Shown here piece by piece: positions 26,762 to 35,347 of a stretch of 64,000 nucleotides of DNA. The DNA is from PWXP01 sp034005525. Lineage in GTDB: Bacteria; Planctomycetota; Planctomycetia; Pirellulales; Thermoguttaceae. Each line of letters begins with the position of its first letter. Within the stretch, counting starts at the first letter, position 1. Location: positions 1 to 64,000 of the forward strand of contig JAVEUP010000013.1 of assembly GCA_034005525.1 (NCBI GenBank). The letters run 5' to 3'. The notes under the pieces are model-generated. The model was not told the origin of the DNA, did not search any database, and was given only the letters and a program-made list of their open reading frames with translations. Both the position numbers and the translations under genes were made by a program.

Positions 26762-27672
26762 CCCGGATCGATTCCCAGGTGCGGGCTGCCCGCGGCCCGC
26801 ACGCCTGGAACACTTCGCGGCTTCCGCTGCGTCTGGGTGGTTGGGAGTTGTTGGAGCAGTCGGCCGAGGGGGAGTTCGCGCGTGTGTATCGCGCTCGCCC
26901 CGCGGAAGGCAGCCCCGACCGGCCGGCCGCCTACGCGCTGAAGGTGCTGCGGCCTGAGTGGGAGTCCCATCCTCAGGCCGTCGCGCTGCTGGCGCGTGAA
27001 GCGCAACTCGGCCGCAGGCTCTCACACCCACACTTGGTTTCCGTGCTTGCCGCGCGAGTACGCGAGGCGCCGCGGTATCTGGTGATGCCGTGGCTCGATG
27101 GCAAGACGCTGGGCGCCCTGTTGAAGCAGGCCGTGCCGCCCGAGTTACCGGAGGTTCTCTGGATTGCCCGGCAGACCGCCGAGGCTCTGGCCGCCCTGCA
27201 CTCGCTCGGCTGGATGCATGGCGACGTGAAGTCGGAGAACCTACTGGTCTCACCCACCGGGCACGTGACCTTGCTCGACCTGGGTTTCGCCCGGCGCCGA
27301 AACGAGGAGGTCACGGCGGCCGACCGAATCGTGACGGGAACCTGTGCCTACCTGGCGCCCGAGCTTCTCCACTCCCGCCTGAGAGCCGACATCCGTAGCG
27401 ACTTGTACAGCCTGGGGGTGGTGTTGTTCGAGGCGCTCAGCGGCCGCTTGCCGTATTCGGGGCAGACCTTGGTCGAGTTGATTGAGCAACATCAGCGAGC
27501 TGCCCCGCCGGACCTGGGGCGATTCAATCCCCAGATTCCCGGTGAAGTCGTGGACCTGGTCCGTCGTCTTCTGGCAAAGGATCCGCTCCGTCGGCCACAG
27601 AACCCCAGAGATCTGGTCGCGGAACTCGTCCAACTAGAGATCGCCACGTTCGGCGAACGGAGCGTGGCGTAA
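26758..27672 (+). CDS. Ser/Thr protein kinase (Hanks type), cytoplasmic
   Basis: The 304-residue kinase domain has no membrane segment or extra domain. Glycine loop LEQSAEGEFARVYRA (degenerate), YALKVLR with the ATP-binding Lys, LGWMHGDVKSENLLV as catalytic loop (HGD instead of HRD) and VTLLDLGFA in place of DFG. Then GTCAYLAPELL, RSDLYSLGVVLFEALSGRLP and RRPQNPRDL. The catalytic Asp, Asn and metal Asp are kept, so it is probably active. HGD/DLG forms are common in bacterial kinases. The start overlaps the short upstream frame (ATGA). Confidence 0.88.
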   Translation: MTRIDSQVRAARGPHAWNTSRLPLRLGGWELLEQSAEGEFARVYRARPAEGSPDRPAAYALKVLRPEWESHPQAVALLAREAQLGRRLSHPHLVSVLAARVREAPRYLVMPWLDGKTLGALLKQAVPPELPEVLWIARQTAEALAALHSLGWMHGDVKSENLLVSPTGHVTLLDLGFARRRNEEVTAADRIVTGTCAYLAPELLHSRLRADIRSDLYSLGVVLFEALSGRLPYSGQTLVELIEQHQRAAPPDLGRFNPQIPGEVVDLVRRLLAKDPLRRPQNPRDLVAELVQLEIATFGERSVA

Positions 27673-27703
27673 GGCGAGGCGCGCGGCCAGGCCGGTTTTC
27701 CGC

Positions 27704-28483
27704 TCACAGCCGCCCGAGCGTGAGCCCCCCGTCGACCATGATGACCCCGCCGGTGCCGTAGGGGATATCACCGCGGGCAATGGCGGCTACGACCTTGCCG
27801 ACGTCCTCCGGCATTCCCCATCGCGGTTCGACCGTCAGCCCGTCGGCGATCAGTTTGTCATACTTCGCGGTGGCGGGTTTGCTCATGTCGCTCTTGATAA
27901 GCCCCGGCCGGACCTCGTACACCGGAATACCGAACTCGCCCAGCCGGACTGCCCAGAGCGAGGTCGCCATGCTCATACCGGCCTTCGACAGGCAATACTC
28001 GCCTCGGTGGACGGAGGCCAGCGTGGCCGAGACCGACGAGATGTTTACGATACATGCCCGAAAACCGGGATGGGCCTTCCGTTGCCGGATCATCCAGTTC
28101 GCCGCGGCCTGGGTAAGAAAGTACGGGCCCTGAAGGTTGGTCCTCATGACCCACTCGTAGCTTTCCTCCGTTGCTTCAAGAATATCGGCACGCACCTTGG
28201 GCCCCACGCCCGCGTTGTTGACCAGCAGGTTCAACCTCCCGAAATGCCGCTGAATGTTCTCCATCATGGCGGCTCGGGCTGTGGTATCGCCCACGTCGGC
28301 GCGGCAGTAGAGCACGTCGGCGCCGAGGTTCCGGAGTTCATCGAGTGCAGGGCCGGCAGCCTGCTCGTCGCGGACGCCGTTGGCGGCGATATCGTATCCC
28401 TCGGCCGCCAGGCATCGGGCAATACCAAAGCCAATTCCGCGCGCGGCGCCGGTAATCAAAGCAACGGGGCGATCGTTCGGCAC
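27704..28483 (-). CDS. Short-chain dehydrogenase/reductase, FabG-like
   Basis: The 259-residue SDR has cofactor motif TGAARGIGFGIA, LVNNAGVG, and the catalytic set NISSVSAT (Ser) and YCLSKAG (Tyr-x-x-x-Lys), ending with GTGGVIMVDGGLTLGRL. These reduce or oxidise carbonyls with NAD(P)H; the 3-ketoacyl-ACP reductase name is often used, but a sugar or polyol substrate is just as likely. GTG start with AAGGAG nine bases upstream. Cytoplasmic, convergent with the kinase gene. Confidence 0.9.
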   Translation of the reverse strand: MPNDRPVALITGAARGIGFGIARCLAAEGYDIAANGVRDEQAAGPALDELRNLGADVLYCRADVGDTTARAAMMENIQRHFGRLNLLVNNAGVGPKVRADILEATEESYEWVMRTNLQGPYFLTQAAANWMIRQRKAHPGFRACIVNISSVSATLASVHRGEYCLSKAGMSMATSLWAVRLGEFGIPVYEVRPGLIKSDMSKPATAKYDKLIADGLTVEPRWGMPEDVGKVVAAIARGDIPYGTGGVIMVDGGLTLGRL

Positions 28484-28711
28484 AGGTGCTATCTCCTTGC
28501 TGAGTTCTTGTCGGCGTGGTCGTCACCCGCTCCGGGGAGTTCATCCTGCTTCCTCCGGTCTGTCCTCGCACATGGAATCGGCGGCCCCACCTGAGACCGT
28601 CGGCCGGATAGGCATGAGCATAGCGAAAATGGCGGACAGTGCAAGATGGGCCAACCACGATAGAGCGGCAGGCACGCTCCGCTGCGCCCTTTGGCGGCAT
28701 ACCGACCAGCC

Positions 28712-29155
28712 TCATTTCGGGATCGCCCATTCTCGCAGGGTGCGCAGGTTGATGATGTCCCAATCGGTGCCGTCGCGTTGGCCCTTGGGCGTTTCGAGGT
28801 ACATGGGCACGCGGCGGAAACGGCGATCGGCCAGCAAGAGTCGAAAAGGCTCCGCCCCCAGCTTTCCGAGTCCGATGTGCTCGTGGCGGTCGACCCGGCT
28901 GCCCAGTTCGCGCCGACTGTCATTCAAATGGAACGCGCGTATGCGTTTTACTCCGATCAGGCGGTCGAACTCGCGGAAGGTGGCCAGGTATGCCCTCTTG
29001 GGCGCTTCGGCCTCGGCTATGGTAATGGCCTTCGATCGCCATTGGTTGTTATTCTTGGTGAACAACTGGACACAATCACAACCGGTTTGGTGGGCTTTTT
29101 CGGCAGCTCGATGATAGCCGCCTGCGATCGATTGGTGGGCACCCAGGATAGCCAT
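28712..29155 (-). pseudogene. nfo: Endonuclease IV (Nfo) with large internal in-frame deletion
   Basis: The 147-residue frame starts ILGAHQSIAGGYHRA and GCDCVQLFTKNNNQW as in endonuclease IV. After EAEAPKRA it jumps directly to YLATFREFDRLIGVKRIRAF. In the ~280-residue enzyme about 110 residues lie between these points. The C-terminal part keeps FHLNDS, DRHEHIG and YLETPKG. The deleted part contains the metal ligands equivalent to E. coli His109, Glu145, Asp179 and His182. The trinuclear zinc site for AP-site cleavage therefore cannot form. The frame survives, so the deletion may be recent. The start is set by homology to MAILGAH. Confidence 0.75.
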
Positions 29156-29216
29156 GTCGGAACAGTAACACGGCAGAGGTTGCGGGACTAGGGGCCGAGA
29201 CATCGGCGCCGGCCAC

Positions 29217-29246
29217 TTGCCGTGTTTGCCGGTTCCCGGCTAGAAT
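29217..29246 (+). promoter_or_regulatory. Sigma70-like promoter
   Basis: TTGCCG (29217-29222), 18-base spacer, TAGAAT (29241-29246, 5 of 6), 53 bases before the ATG at 29300. Confidence 0.4.
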
Positions 29247-29299
29247 AGTAAGATCGGTTGTAAGGCTGCATTCGGGCAGCCGGTTGGAGGGCACTAACC

Positions 29300-29776
29300 A
29301 TGGCGGATGCTGGATGGATTCTCTTCGGGGCGGTTGCCCTGCTGGTCGTTGCTGGCGCGGCAATATGGCGCCCGCTGAGGGGGCGTTGGCTTGAACGCCA
29401 GTTCAGCCGGGCTCGGCGCGATTTTCACCGTCAGCGGGAACGGCTTGAGGCGAAGTTCGTGTGCTTGGCTGCTTCGGAGGGCCAAGGCGATACCAGCCTT
29501 TGGGACCAGTGCCGGTTCGACGACGACGTGGCGTATGTGCGCAACCGCTCAACCGGCGAGCTGGCCGCGTTCGCCGCGTTCAGTCTTGGCATCGATACTT
29601 ACGATATCCGCCCCCGGGCGTCGTACGATCTGCTGGGCAACCTGCGTGCGGGGACTGCCGTGTTCCGATTCGACGGGCACCGCTGGGACACCGACGGCCG
29701 CGCCATTCTGAATCTCAGTCCCTTCGAGGCCATCCGCTTCTACCAGGACGATCTGGAAATGGTCGGCCAGGAGTAG
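29300..29776 (+). CDS. Conserved-looking membrane-anchored hypothetical protein
   Basis: The 158-residue protein has one N-terminal membrane segment (WILFGAVALLVVAGAAIW), a basic amphipathic helix (RGRWLERQFSRARRDFHRQR) and a C-terminal alpha/beta domain with WDQCRFDDDVAYVRNRSTGE, FSLGIDTYD and RFDGHRWDTDGRAILNLSP. The last part could be a small binding domain. No family is recognised with certainty. A promoter at 29217-29246 supports expression. Confidence 0.65.
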   Translation: MADAGWILFGAVALLVVAGAAIWRPLRGRWLERQFSRARRDFHRQRERLEAKFVCLAASEGQGDTSLWDQCRFDDDVAYVRNRSTGELAAFAAFSLGIDTYDIRPRASYDLLGNLRAGTAVFRFDGHRWDTDGRAILNLSPFEAIRFYQDDLEMVGQE

Positions 29777-30044
29777 GAACCGCGCCAAGCCGGTTAATCG
29801 GGACAACTGGCACATCCGGCCCGTTTCGGATCGTTCGGCATGTTCGGGTCGGGTAATGGATGCGGGCTTTGAGCCGAGTGTTCAAGGGGCGCGCTCTGTA
29901 CGAACGATACGAACAGCATTACCGCTCCAACTGCAACCGCTCACGAACAGGCTGCCTTCAAGTTGCTCCGTACACCTGGGTAGTGACTCGCTCGCCTTTT
30001 CGTCCGTGGTTGTCCCTCCCCCGGATTGCCCAGCTCCGCCGCCA

Positions 30045-30515
30045 ATGCACAAGCTTCCGATAGCGAGCGACACGAGCCCCCGTCGCTGCGATTCCTGCAC
30101 AGTCTGCTGCGTGGCCTTGCCTATTCCGAAAGGGCACCTGGAGATGGGCAGCAAGCCGGCGGGTGTCCCGTGTACGAATCTGGACGTAGCCGGGTGCCGC
30201 AAATACGGGACCAGACCCACGGCATGCCGCAACTTCTTGTGTGCCTGGCTGGCCGATCGGTCTTGGCCCGACGCGTGGCGGCCGGATCGTTCGGGACTCC
30301 TGTGCTTGCGGGAAGAACTGGCGTCAGGCTTAGTCGGCGCGGCCGTGTACGAGATTCGCCCGGGCGCATTGGATTCACCCGAGTCGCAGGCAATTCTTCA
30401 GGCTCTCTATGTGACAACCACCATTGTGGTGGTCATCGACACGAACCGGCAGTGTCAGAGCTTCGCACATCTGGCGGACGCTCCGGCCGCGGGCCCCGGC
30501 CGGTTGGCGGCCTAA
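30045..30515 (+). CDS. YkgJ-family cysteine-cluster protein
   Basis: 156 residues from MHKLPIAS. The cysteine pattern RRCDSCTVCCVALPI, VPCTNLDVAGCRKYGTRP, ACRNFLCAWL matches the CxxCxxCC ... C ... C ... C arrangement of YkgJ/UPF0153 proteins, which coordinate zinc or a cluster and have no settled role. The frame is open 63 codons further upstream, but that part is low-quality sequence; no ribosome site marks 30045 clearly. Start uncertain, family fairly sure. Confidence 0.75.
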   Translation: MHKLPIASDTSPRRCDSCTVCCVALPIPKGHLEMGSKPAGVPCTNLDVAGCRKYGTRPTACRNFLCAWLADRSWPDAWRPDRSGLLCLREELASGLVGAAVYEIRPGALDSPESQAILQALYVTTTIVVVIDTNRQCQSFAHLADAPAAGPGRLAA

Positions 30516-30730
30516 CTTCCGTGCAATCGGCTGCCCTCCCACCCTCCTACCCGGTCGAACGGATTCGGCCAACGAGCTACAATAGAGGCTCGTGCCAGAT
30601 CCGGAACTTCGAGAAAGCCGTATCCTGGCCATCGTAGCGTGAGTTGTTGCCGGGCGAAGCACTAATCCGGTTGCCCACCGCCGGCCTCTCCGCTACGGCC
30701 CGGTTACCCGACGCCCCATTGAGCAACCAA

Positions 30731-32674
30731 ATGGAAGAAACGCCGCAGCGTCCACGAACCCCTTTGCCGCAAGATGGCGGTCCTCCTTCGACGAAGCCGG
30801 CCCCCGGCCGGCCTCGCCCCAGCGGCACATTCCTCTTCATGCTGCTCGTCTTGGCACTCGTGGTCGGGATACTCTTTTTCAATCAAGGGACCGACGCGCG
30901 CTCGAAAATCGCGTACGGCGTATTTCGGGAGCAACTCCGCGAAGGCAATATCGCCAAGGTTGAGGTCCAGGGCGACACGCTGCGCGGCGAGTTTGTCACG
31001 CCGCCGCCCGACCCTGAAGGCAAGACCGACAGCGACGGCAAGACTGTTGGTCTGCATAAGCGCTTCATAACCACCCTTCCTTCAGGCAACGTGCTTGGTT
31101 CTCCGCTGGATGAAGAACTGCTGAAGCAACTCGGCGACAACTACCGCGCGACGCAACCCACCGATGGTACGGTATGGTTCTTCGCCGCGAACATACTTAT
31201 TGTCATCCTGCTGTTCGCCGCCTTGTGGTTCATGTTCCGCCGCGCTCGCGACCAGGTGCTCGGTGGCGGACTGATGAGCGGCTTCAGTAAGAGCCCGGCA
31301 CGCCGATACGAATTGGGCGACCGCCCGGTGACCTTCGCCGACGTTGCCGGACTGCAGGGGGTCAAACACGAGCTTGAAGAAGTGGTCGAGTTCCTGAAGA
31401 ATCCCAAGAAGTTCCAGCGACTCGGCGGGCGGGTTCCCAAGGGCATCTTGCTTATGGGGCCGCCCGGAACCGGAAAGACTCTCCTCGGCCGGGCCGTCGC
31501 CGGGGAAGCTGGGGTTCCCTTCTTTTCCATCAACGGCTCCGAGTTTATCCAGATGTTCGTCGGCGTGGGTGCAAGCCGGGTGCGCGATATGTTCGCCACG
31601 GCCAAGGAGCATTCGCCCTCCATCCTTTTCATCGACGAGATTGACGCCGTGGGCCGGCACCGTGGAGCCGGACTTGGCGGCGGAAACGACGAACGCGAGC
31701 AGACGCTCAACCAAATCCTCAGCGAGATGGACGGTTTCGCTCAAACCGAGTCGCTCATCGTCATGGCGGCAACGAATCGGCCCGACGTGCTCGACCCCGC
31801 CTTGCTCCGCCCAGGCCGCTTCGATCGGCATATTGCAGTCGATCGACCGAATCTGCAAGGAAGGTTGGCCATCTTCAAGGTCCACTCCCGCGACGTGCCG
31901 CTCGACGACGACGTGAATCTCGAACGCCTGGCCGCCAGCACAGTTGGTCTGACCGGCGCCGACATCCGCAACCTGGTCAATGAAGCCGCGCTCTGGGCCA
32001 GCCGGAACGACCAGAAAAAAGTCAATATGGCCGACTTCGACTACGCGCGCGACAAGGTGCTTATGGGCGCCAAACGCGAAGAGGTGCTTAACGACCAGGA
32101 AAAACGTATGACCGCGTACCACGAGTCGGGGCACGCCTTGTTGGCCTGGCTCACCCCCGGAGGCGACCGGGTCCATAAGGTTTCCATCATCCCGCGGGGA
32201 CGGTCCCTGGGCGCAACGCAACTCATGCCCGACGAGGACCGGCTCCACATCGCCGAAAGCGAACTGAAGCAGCGGCTTCTGTTTCTCCTGGGCGGCCGGG
32301 CGGCCGAAAAACTGGTGTTCGACGAACTGAGCGCCGGCGCCGAGGACGACCTGAAGAAGGCTACCCAAATCGCCCGGCGGATGATTACCCACTGGGGAAT
32401 GAGTGAGCGGCTTGGACCGGTTGCTTTCCGCGACGGCGAAGAACATCCCTTTCTGGGCCGGGAAATGGCCGAACCCCGCCGGTTCAGCGAACATACGGCA
32501 CGCATTATCGATGAGGAGGTGGTCCGGATTCTCCGCGAGGCATTCGAGAGGGCTGAGCAGATGCTCACCAAGCACCGCGCGAAACTCGATACGCTGGCCG
32601 GCGCACTTGTCAAAGCTGAAACGCTCGACCTCGACGAAATCGCGGAACTCATTGGGCCCCATTCGGGAAAGTGA
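30731..32674 (+). CDS. ftsH: ATP-dependent zinc metalloprotease FtsH
   Basis: The 647-residue membrane AAA+ protease degrades misassembled membrane and some regulatory proteins. First membrane helix GTFLFMLLVLALVVGILFF, periplasmic domain, second helix WFFAANILIVILLFAALWF, then the AAA domain with Walker A GPPGTGKT (243-250), Walker B ILFIDEIDA, the second region of homology (ATNRPDVLDPALLRPGRFD) and the M41 site HESGH (464-468) with the third zinc ligand in ELSAGAEDDL. All catalytic residues are present. ATG 30731 is chosen; a TTG at 30644 is in frame. A TACAAT at 30578 could be its -10. Confidence 0.97.
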   Translation: MEETPQRPRTPLPQDGGPPSTKPAPGRPRPSGTFLFMLLVLALVVGILFFNQGTDARSKIAYGVFREQLREGNIAKVEVQGDTLRGEFVTPPPDPEGKTDSDGKTVGLHKRFITTLPSGNVLGSPLDEELLKQLGDNYRATQPTDGTVWFFAANILIVILLFAALWFMFRRARDQVLGGGLMSGFSKSPARRYELGDRPVTFADVAGLQGVKHELEEVVEFLKNPKKFQRLGGRVPKGILLMGPPGTGKTLLGRAVAGEAGVPFFSINGSEFIQMFVGVGASRVRDMFATAKEHSPSILFIDEIDAVGRHRGAGLGGGNDEREQTLNQILSEMDGFAQTESLIVMAATNRPDVLDPALLRPGRFDRHIAVDRPNLQGRLAIFKVHSRDVPLDDDVNLERLAASTVGLTGADIRNLVNEAALWASRNDQKKVNMADFDYARDKVLMGAKREEVLNDQEKRMTAYHESGHALLAWLTPGGDRVHKVSIIPRGRSLGATQLMPDEDRLHIAESELKQRLLFLLGGRAAEKLVFDELSAGAEDDLKKATQIARRMITHWGMSERLGPVAFRDGEEHPFLGREMAEPRRFSEHTARIIDEEVVRILREAFERAEQMLTKHRAKLDTLAGALVKAETLDLDEIAELIGPHSGK

Positions 32675-32770
32675 GCCGGTCGTGCAGGAACGGGCTCGTA
32701 GTTGCAGGTCGCTGTGCACCCGCTGCAAGCAGACCGAAGAAGACTGCCCGCGCTGCAACCTCGCCAGCGT

Positions 32771-33274
32771 CTACGAAGCCGGTTGCTCCCCCGTCTCCCG
32801 CGCGACTCCATTGCCGAACGTCGGACGTTGGCCGTTCTGGCACTCAAACTGGGCAATCTTTTGCACCCGGCGGGCATGCCGGCCACCTTCAAACGGCGTC
32901 TTCAGCCAGATCTCGACCATCCGGCCCAGCAAGGTCTCGCTCACAAGACCGCTGGCAAGGCAAAGCACGTTCAAATCGTTGTGTCGGCGGCTCAACTCGG
33001 CGGTCAGTTCATCGTGGCACGGCGCCGCACGCACGCCGGGCACCTTATTTGCGACAATACACATGCCAAAGCCGCTTCCGCAGATAAGAATTCCGCGGTC
33101 GACTTCGCCGGAGGCAACCTTGCGCGCGACAATCTCGGCAATGTCAGGGTAATCACAGTCGCCATGCGCATGTGTACCCACATCGACGACGTCCTGGCCC
33201 AACCGCCCAAGCAATTCGACCAGACTACTTCGCGTTCTCACGCCTCGATGATCGCTTCCGACCGCGATCCGCAT
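32771..33274 (-). CDS. rpiB: Ribose-5-phosphate isomerase B
   Basis: The 167-residue protein carries the RpiB/LacAB fold: MRIAVGSDHRGVRTRSSLVE, VDVGTHAHGDCDYPDIA, GILICGSGFGMCIVANK with the catalytic Cys, GVRAAPCHDELTAELSRRHN and DLNVLCLASG. It interconverts ribose-5-phosphate and ribulose-5-phosphate in the cytoplasm. AAGGATG precedes the ATG at 33274. It has a C-terminal tail about 20 residues longer than typical (FECQNGQRPTFGNGVARETG). It converges with ftsH, 96 bases apart. Confidence 0.93.
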   Translation of the reverse strand: MRIAVGSDHRGVRTRSSLVELLGRLGQDVVDVGTHAHGDCDYPDIAEIVARKVASGEVDRGILICGSGFGMCIVANKVPGVRAAPCHDELTAELSRRHNDLNVLCLASGLVSETLLGRMVEIWLKTPFEGGRHARRVQKIAQFECQNGQRPTFGNGVARETGEQPAS

Positions 33275-33426
33275 ACACGCATCCTTACCCAGCCAGAACC
33301 GCACGCATCACAACTGCTTGCAACTGCACGTGCCGGCAAACAGCCGTATTGTACCGCCGCTGCTTCATGCTCGCAATCCACCCATGCGGATGGATAAGAC
33401 TCCCGCAAACGCATGGTCTCTGCGAC

Positions 33427-33608
33427 TAGCCCGGATTATCCATGGCGATGTAGGGTGGTGACAAGCAAGCCAAGACCCTGGTGGGACTACGGTCGCTCGG
33501 CTGGGTCTGCTTCCAGCGCACCACGTGCAAACGAGCGGGGCATGGCTTGCGCAGTCCCACCAAGGACTTACGCGACCTCGGCCCACCCTACACGAATAAT
33601 CCGGGCTA
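33427..33608. mobile_element. MITE-like palindromic element, copy B (182 bp)
   Basis: Same element as 10980-11158 in the opposite orientation: ends TAGCCCGGATTATCC and GAATAATCCGGGCTA, and internal stretches such as CAAGCCAAGACCCTGGTGG, TGCTTCCAGCGCAC and CCACCAAGGACTTACGCGAC are shared. Internal arms CTGGTGGGACT and AGTCCCACCA pair, making one long imperfect hairpin. Its right end supplies the TAG stop of the gene ending at 33606. It occupies most of the 331-base gap between rpiB and that gene. Confidence 0.75.
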
Positions 33609-34535
33609 GAGTGCCATCGCCCACAGCCGGAACTCGTCCTGCAACTGATTCCAGGATCTATCACCGAAGTTGCGCCGAATGACCTCGATGTCCTCCCCAG
33701 CGGCGACTCCCCGTGACCGAAGCGTACGGTAGACCGGTGCGAGCGCGCCGTGGTGGTCCAGAAAGAGGCAGAAGTGCCGTGCCATCGCGTAGTAAACAGA
33801 GGACTGGGGACCTTCGAAATCGGGGGCCAGGATTAACGACTCCAGCGACGGCAAGCGGTCTTCGCGAATCGCTCTTTGCAGAGTGGCCGTGCGCGCACCG
33901 GCCAAAGGTATGATGCTCGGAGGCTCGGAACCAATTTGGCAGTCCTCGAAAAGCGACGCCAGACCCTCCCGCAACCATGCGGGCGCCTCACGAAAGTCGA
34001 AGGCCATCAACGCATGAGTCAACTCGTGCAGCAGCGCCGACGGTCCGGAACCGGCGTGGACAATAATCGTGTGCAAGTGCGGCCGATGATAGCCATGCCG
34101 GCTCACGCCGCGGTCGCCGAAGAGTCCCTCGGCCTTGGCGCGGTAGGTGGCCTCATCACGGAAGAGCAGGACAACGATCGGGCGTTCCGGGCGGCGCTCG
34201 AAGAATTGCTCATTCATTGCGCCGGCGGCCGGCTTGATCGTCTGTTCATACCATGACTGTAACTCGATCGTTTCAAGATTGCCGGCCAGAACGAACGGCG
34301 GCCGGACAATAACATGTCCTTCGGCGCCAAGCTGCCGTTGCCAGTACTCGCCGGCCCCGTCGCAAGCGCTCAGAAGATCATCCGGATCAACGCGGTTGGT
34401 CTCGGCCAGAAGGTCACTGGACGTCAACCCCGCGCTCTGGACAGGTCGCTCGTTGCCATTCCGAGAACACGCGGCTGAAAGACTTGCCGACGCAATGACC
34501 ACGCACAGAAACACCATCCGCTGCTTGATGGCCAC
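33606..34535 (-). CDS. Lipoprotein with gluzincin-like (HExxH) peptidase domain
   Basis: About 309 residues from a GTG; an ATG at 34517 is the alternative. Signal QRMVFLCVVIASASLSAACS has a lipobox SAAC. The domain holds LLHELTHALMAFDFREAPAW then LREGLASLFED, which is HExxH with a downstream Glu as third zinc ligand, as in DUF1570-type planctomycete peptidases. RPIVVLLFRDEATYRA precedes it. It should be envelope-anchored on the outside. Its stop codon TAG is formed by the terminal repeat of the adjacent 182-bp element, so the last residues (WAMAL) may have been altered. It follows the small lipoprotein gene at 34586. Confidence 0.8.
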   Translation of the reverse strand: MAIKQRMVFLCVVIASASLSAACSRNGNERPVQSAGLTSSDLLAETNRVDPDDLLSACDGAGEYWQRQLGAEGHVIVRPPFVLAGNLETIELQSWYEQTIKPAAGAMNEQFFERRPERPIVVLLFRDEATYRAKAEGLFGDRGVSRHGYHRPHLHTIIVHAGSGPSALLHELTHALMAFDFREAPAWLREGLASLFEDCQIGSEPPSIIPLAGARTATLQRAIREDRLPSLESLILAPDFEGPQSSVYYAMARHFCLFLDHHGALAPVYRTLRSRGVAAGEDIEVIRRNFGDRSWNQLQDEFRLWAMAL

Positions 34536-34585
34536 CAGAAACGTCCGTGTGGGGTACGCAGTACTGAGTGCCGGGTACTCAGACA

Positions 34586-34819
34586 CTAACTCCCGGGCAC
34601 CTCGTAGATGACTTCGCCCTCGGAAACTGTTGTCTCGCCTCTGGCCAGCGGCAGCGGAGTGGAAAGGATCGAATTGGCCCGGGCCGTGGGGTCGCACGTA
34701 CCGCAGCCATGGTGAATGAGTGTTGGGGGGCAGTAGTCGTACTCCTGGCTGCACATGGCGCATCCCATGCTGAAAGTAGCGAGCCCCAATGCGAGCAGTG
34801 AAAGCAGAAGGCGATTCAT
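34586..34819 (-). CDS. Small cysteine-rich lipoprotein, 77 aa
   Basis: MNRLLLSLLALGLATFSMG ends in a lipobox (SMGC). The mature part has seven Cys in all (CAMCSQEYDYCPPTLIHHGC, GTCDP), then ARANSILSTPLPL and an acidic tail. Cys spacing suggests disulfides outside the cytoplasm. GAGAGGT upstream of the ATG. It is followed 50 bases on by the HExxH lipoprotein gene, probably one operon. Family unnamed. Confidence 0.7.
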   Translation of the reverse strand: MNRLLLSLLALGLATFSMGCAMCSQEYDYCPPTLIHHGCGTCDPTARANSILSTPLPLARGETTVSEGEVIYEVPGS

Positions 34820-35347
34820 GATCAGACCTCTCGCGCAGAACGCGACGCAAAGCTTCGTGACAAGATGACCGAGCTAACCCCCGACGCTATTTTCGGACAA
34901 ATAGCTCTCCCAATCCGCATTCTTTTCCAGAATTCCCCAATAGATTCCATAAATCACCAGACGGAGCATTTGTCTATAGTTCCCAGCTTTCCCACCTTTG
35001 TCCTGCGGCGGTGAATGACTTTACAGCCGCTCATGGGGCTCCACTTGTGCAATGTGGCGGCGGGGACTGCCCTGCATCGCCATGCTGTGAGCAGCTACCA
35101 AGAATGCACCCCACAGAACAACGCACACAAAACAACGCACCCACTTGCCCGAACATGGCTGACACGATACAGTGATATGTGCGATGTCTACCTAACGTCT
35201 TGGCTTTTCCGTTTCGGGCGCGAGGGTCGCCGGGGGGCGATTTGTGCCTCGCGAGCAGGTGCATGCCGGCGCTTGCTTGCTCCTTTGCCATAGGATACGA
35301 CTAGAAACGGAAGAACCAGCACCCTTCCATGCTTTGAGGGCATTACC
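34820..35347. other. Divergent intergenic region
   Basis: About 530 bases between the minus-strand lipoprotein and superoxide dismutase genes. The part 34890-35000 is AT-richer than its surroundings and probably holds promoters, but no clear -35/-10 pair was found. No convincing gene. Confidence 0.4.
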
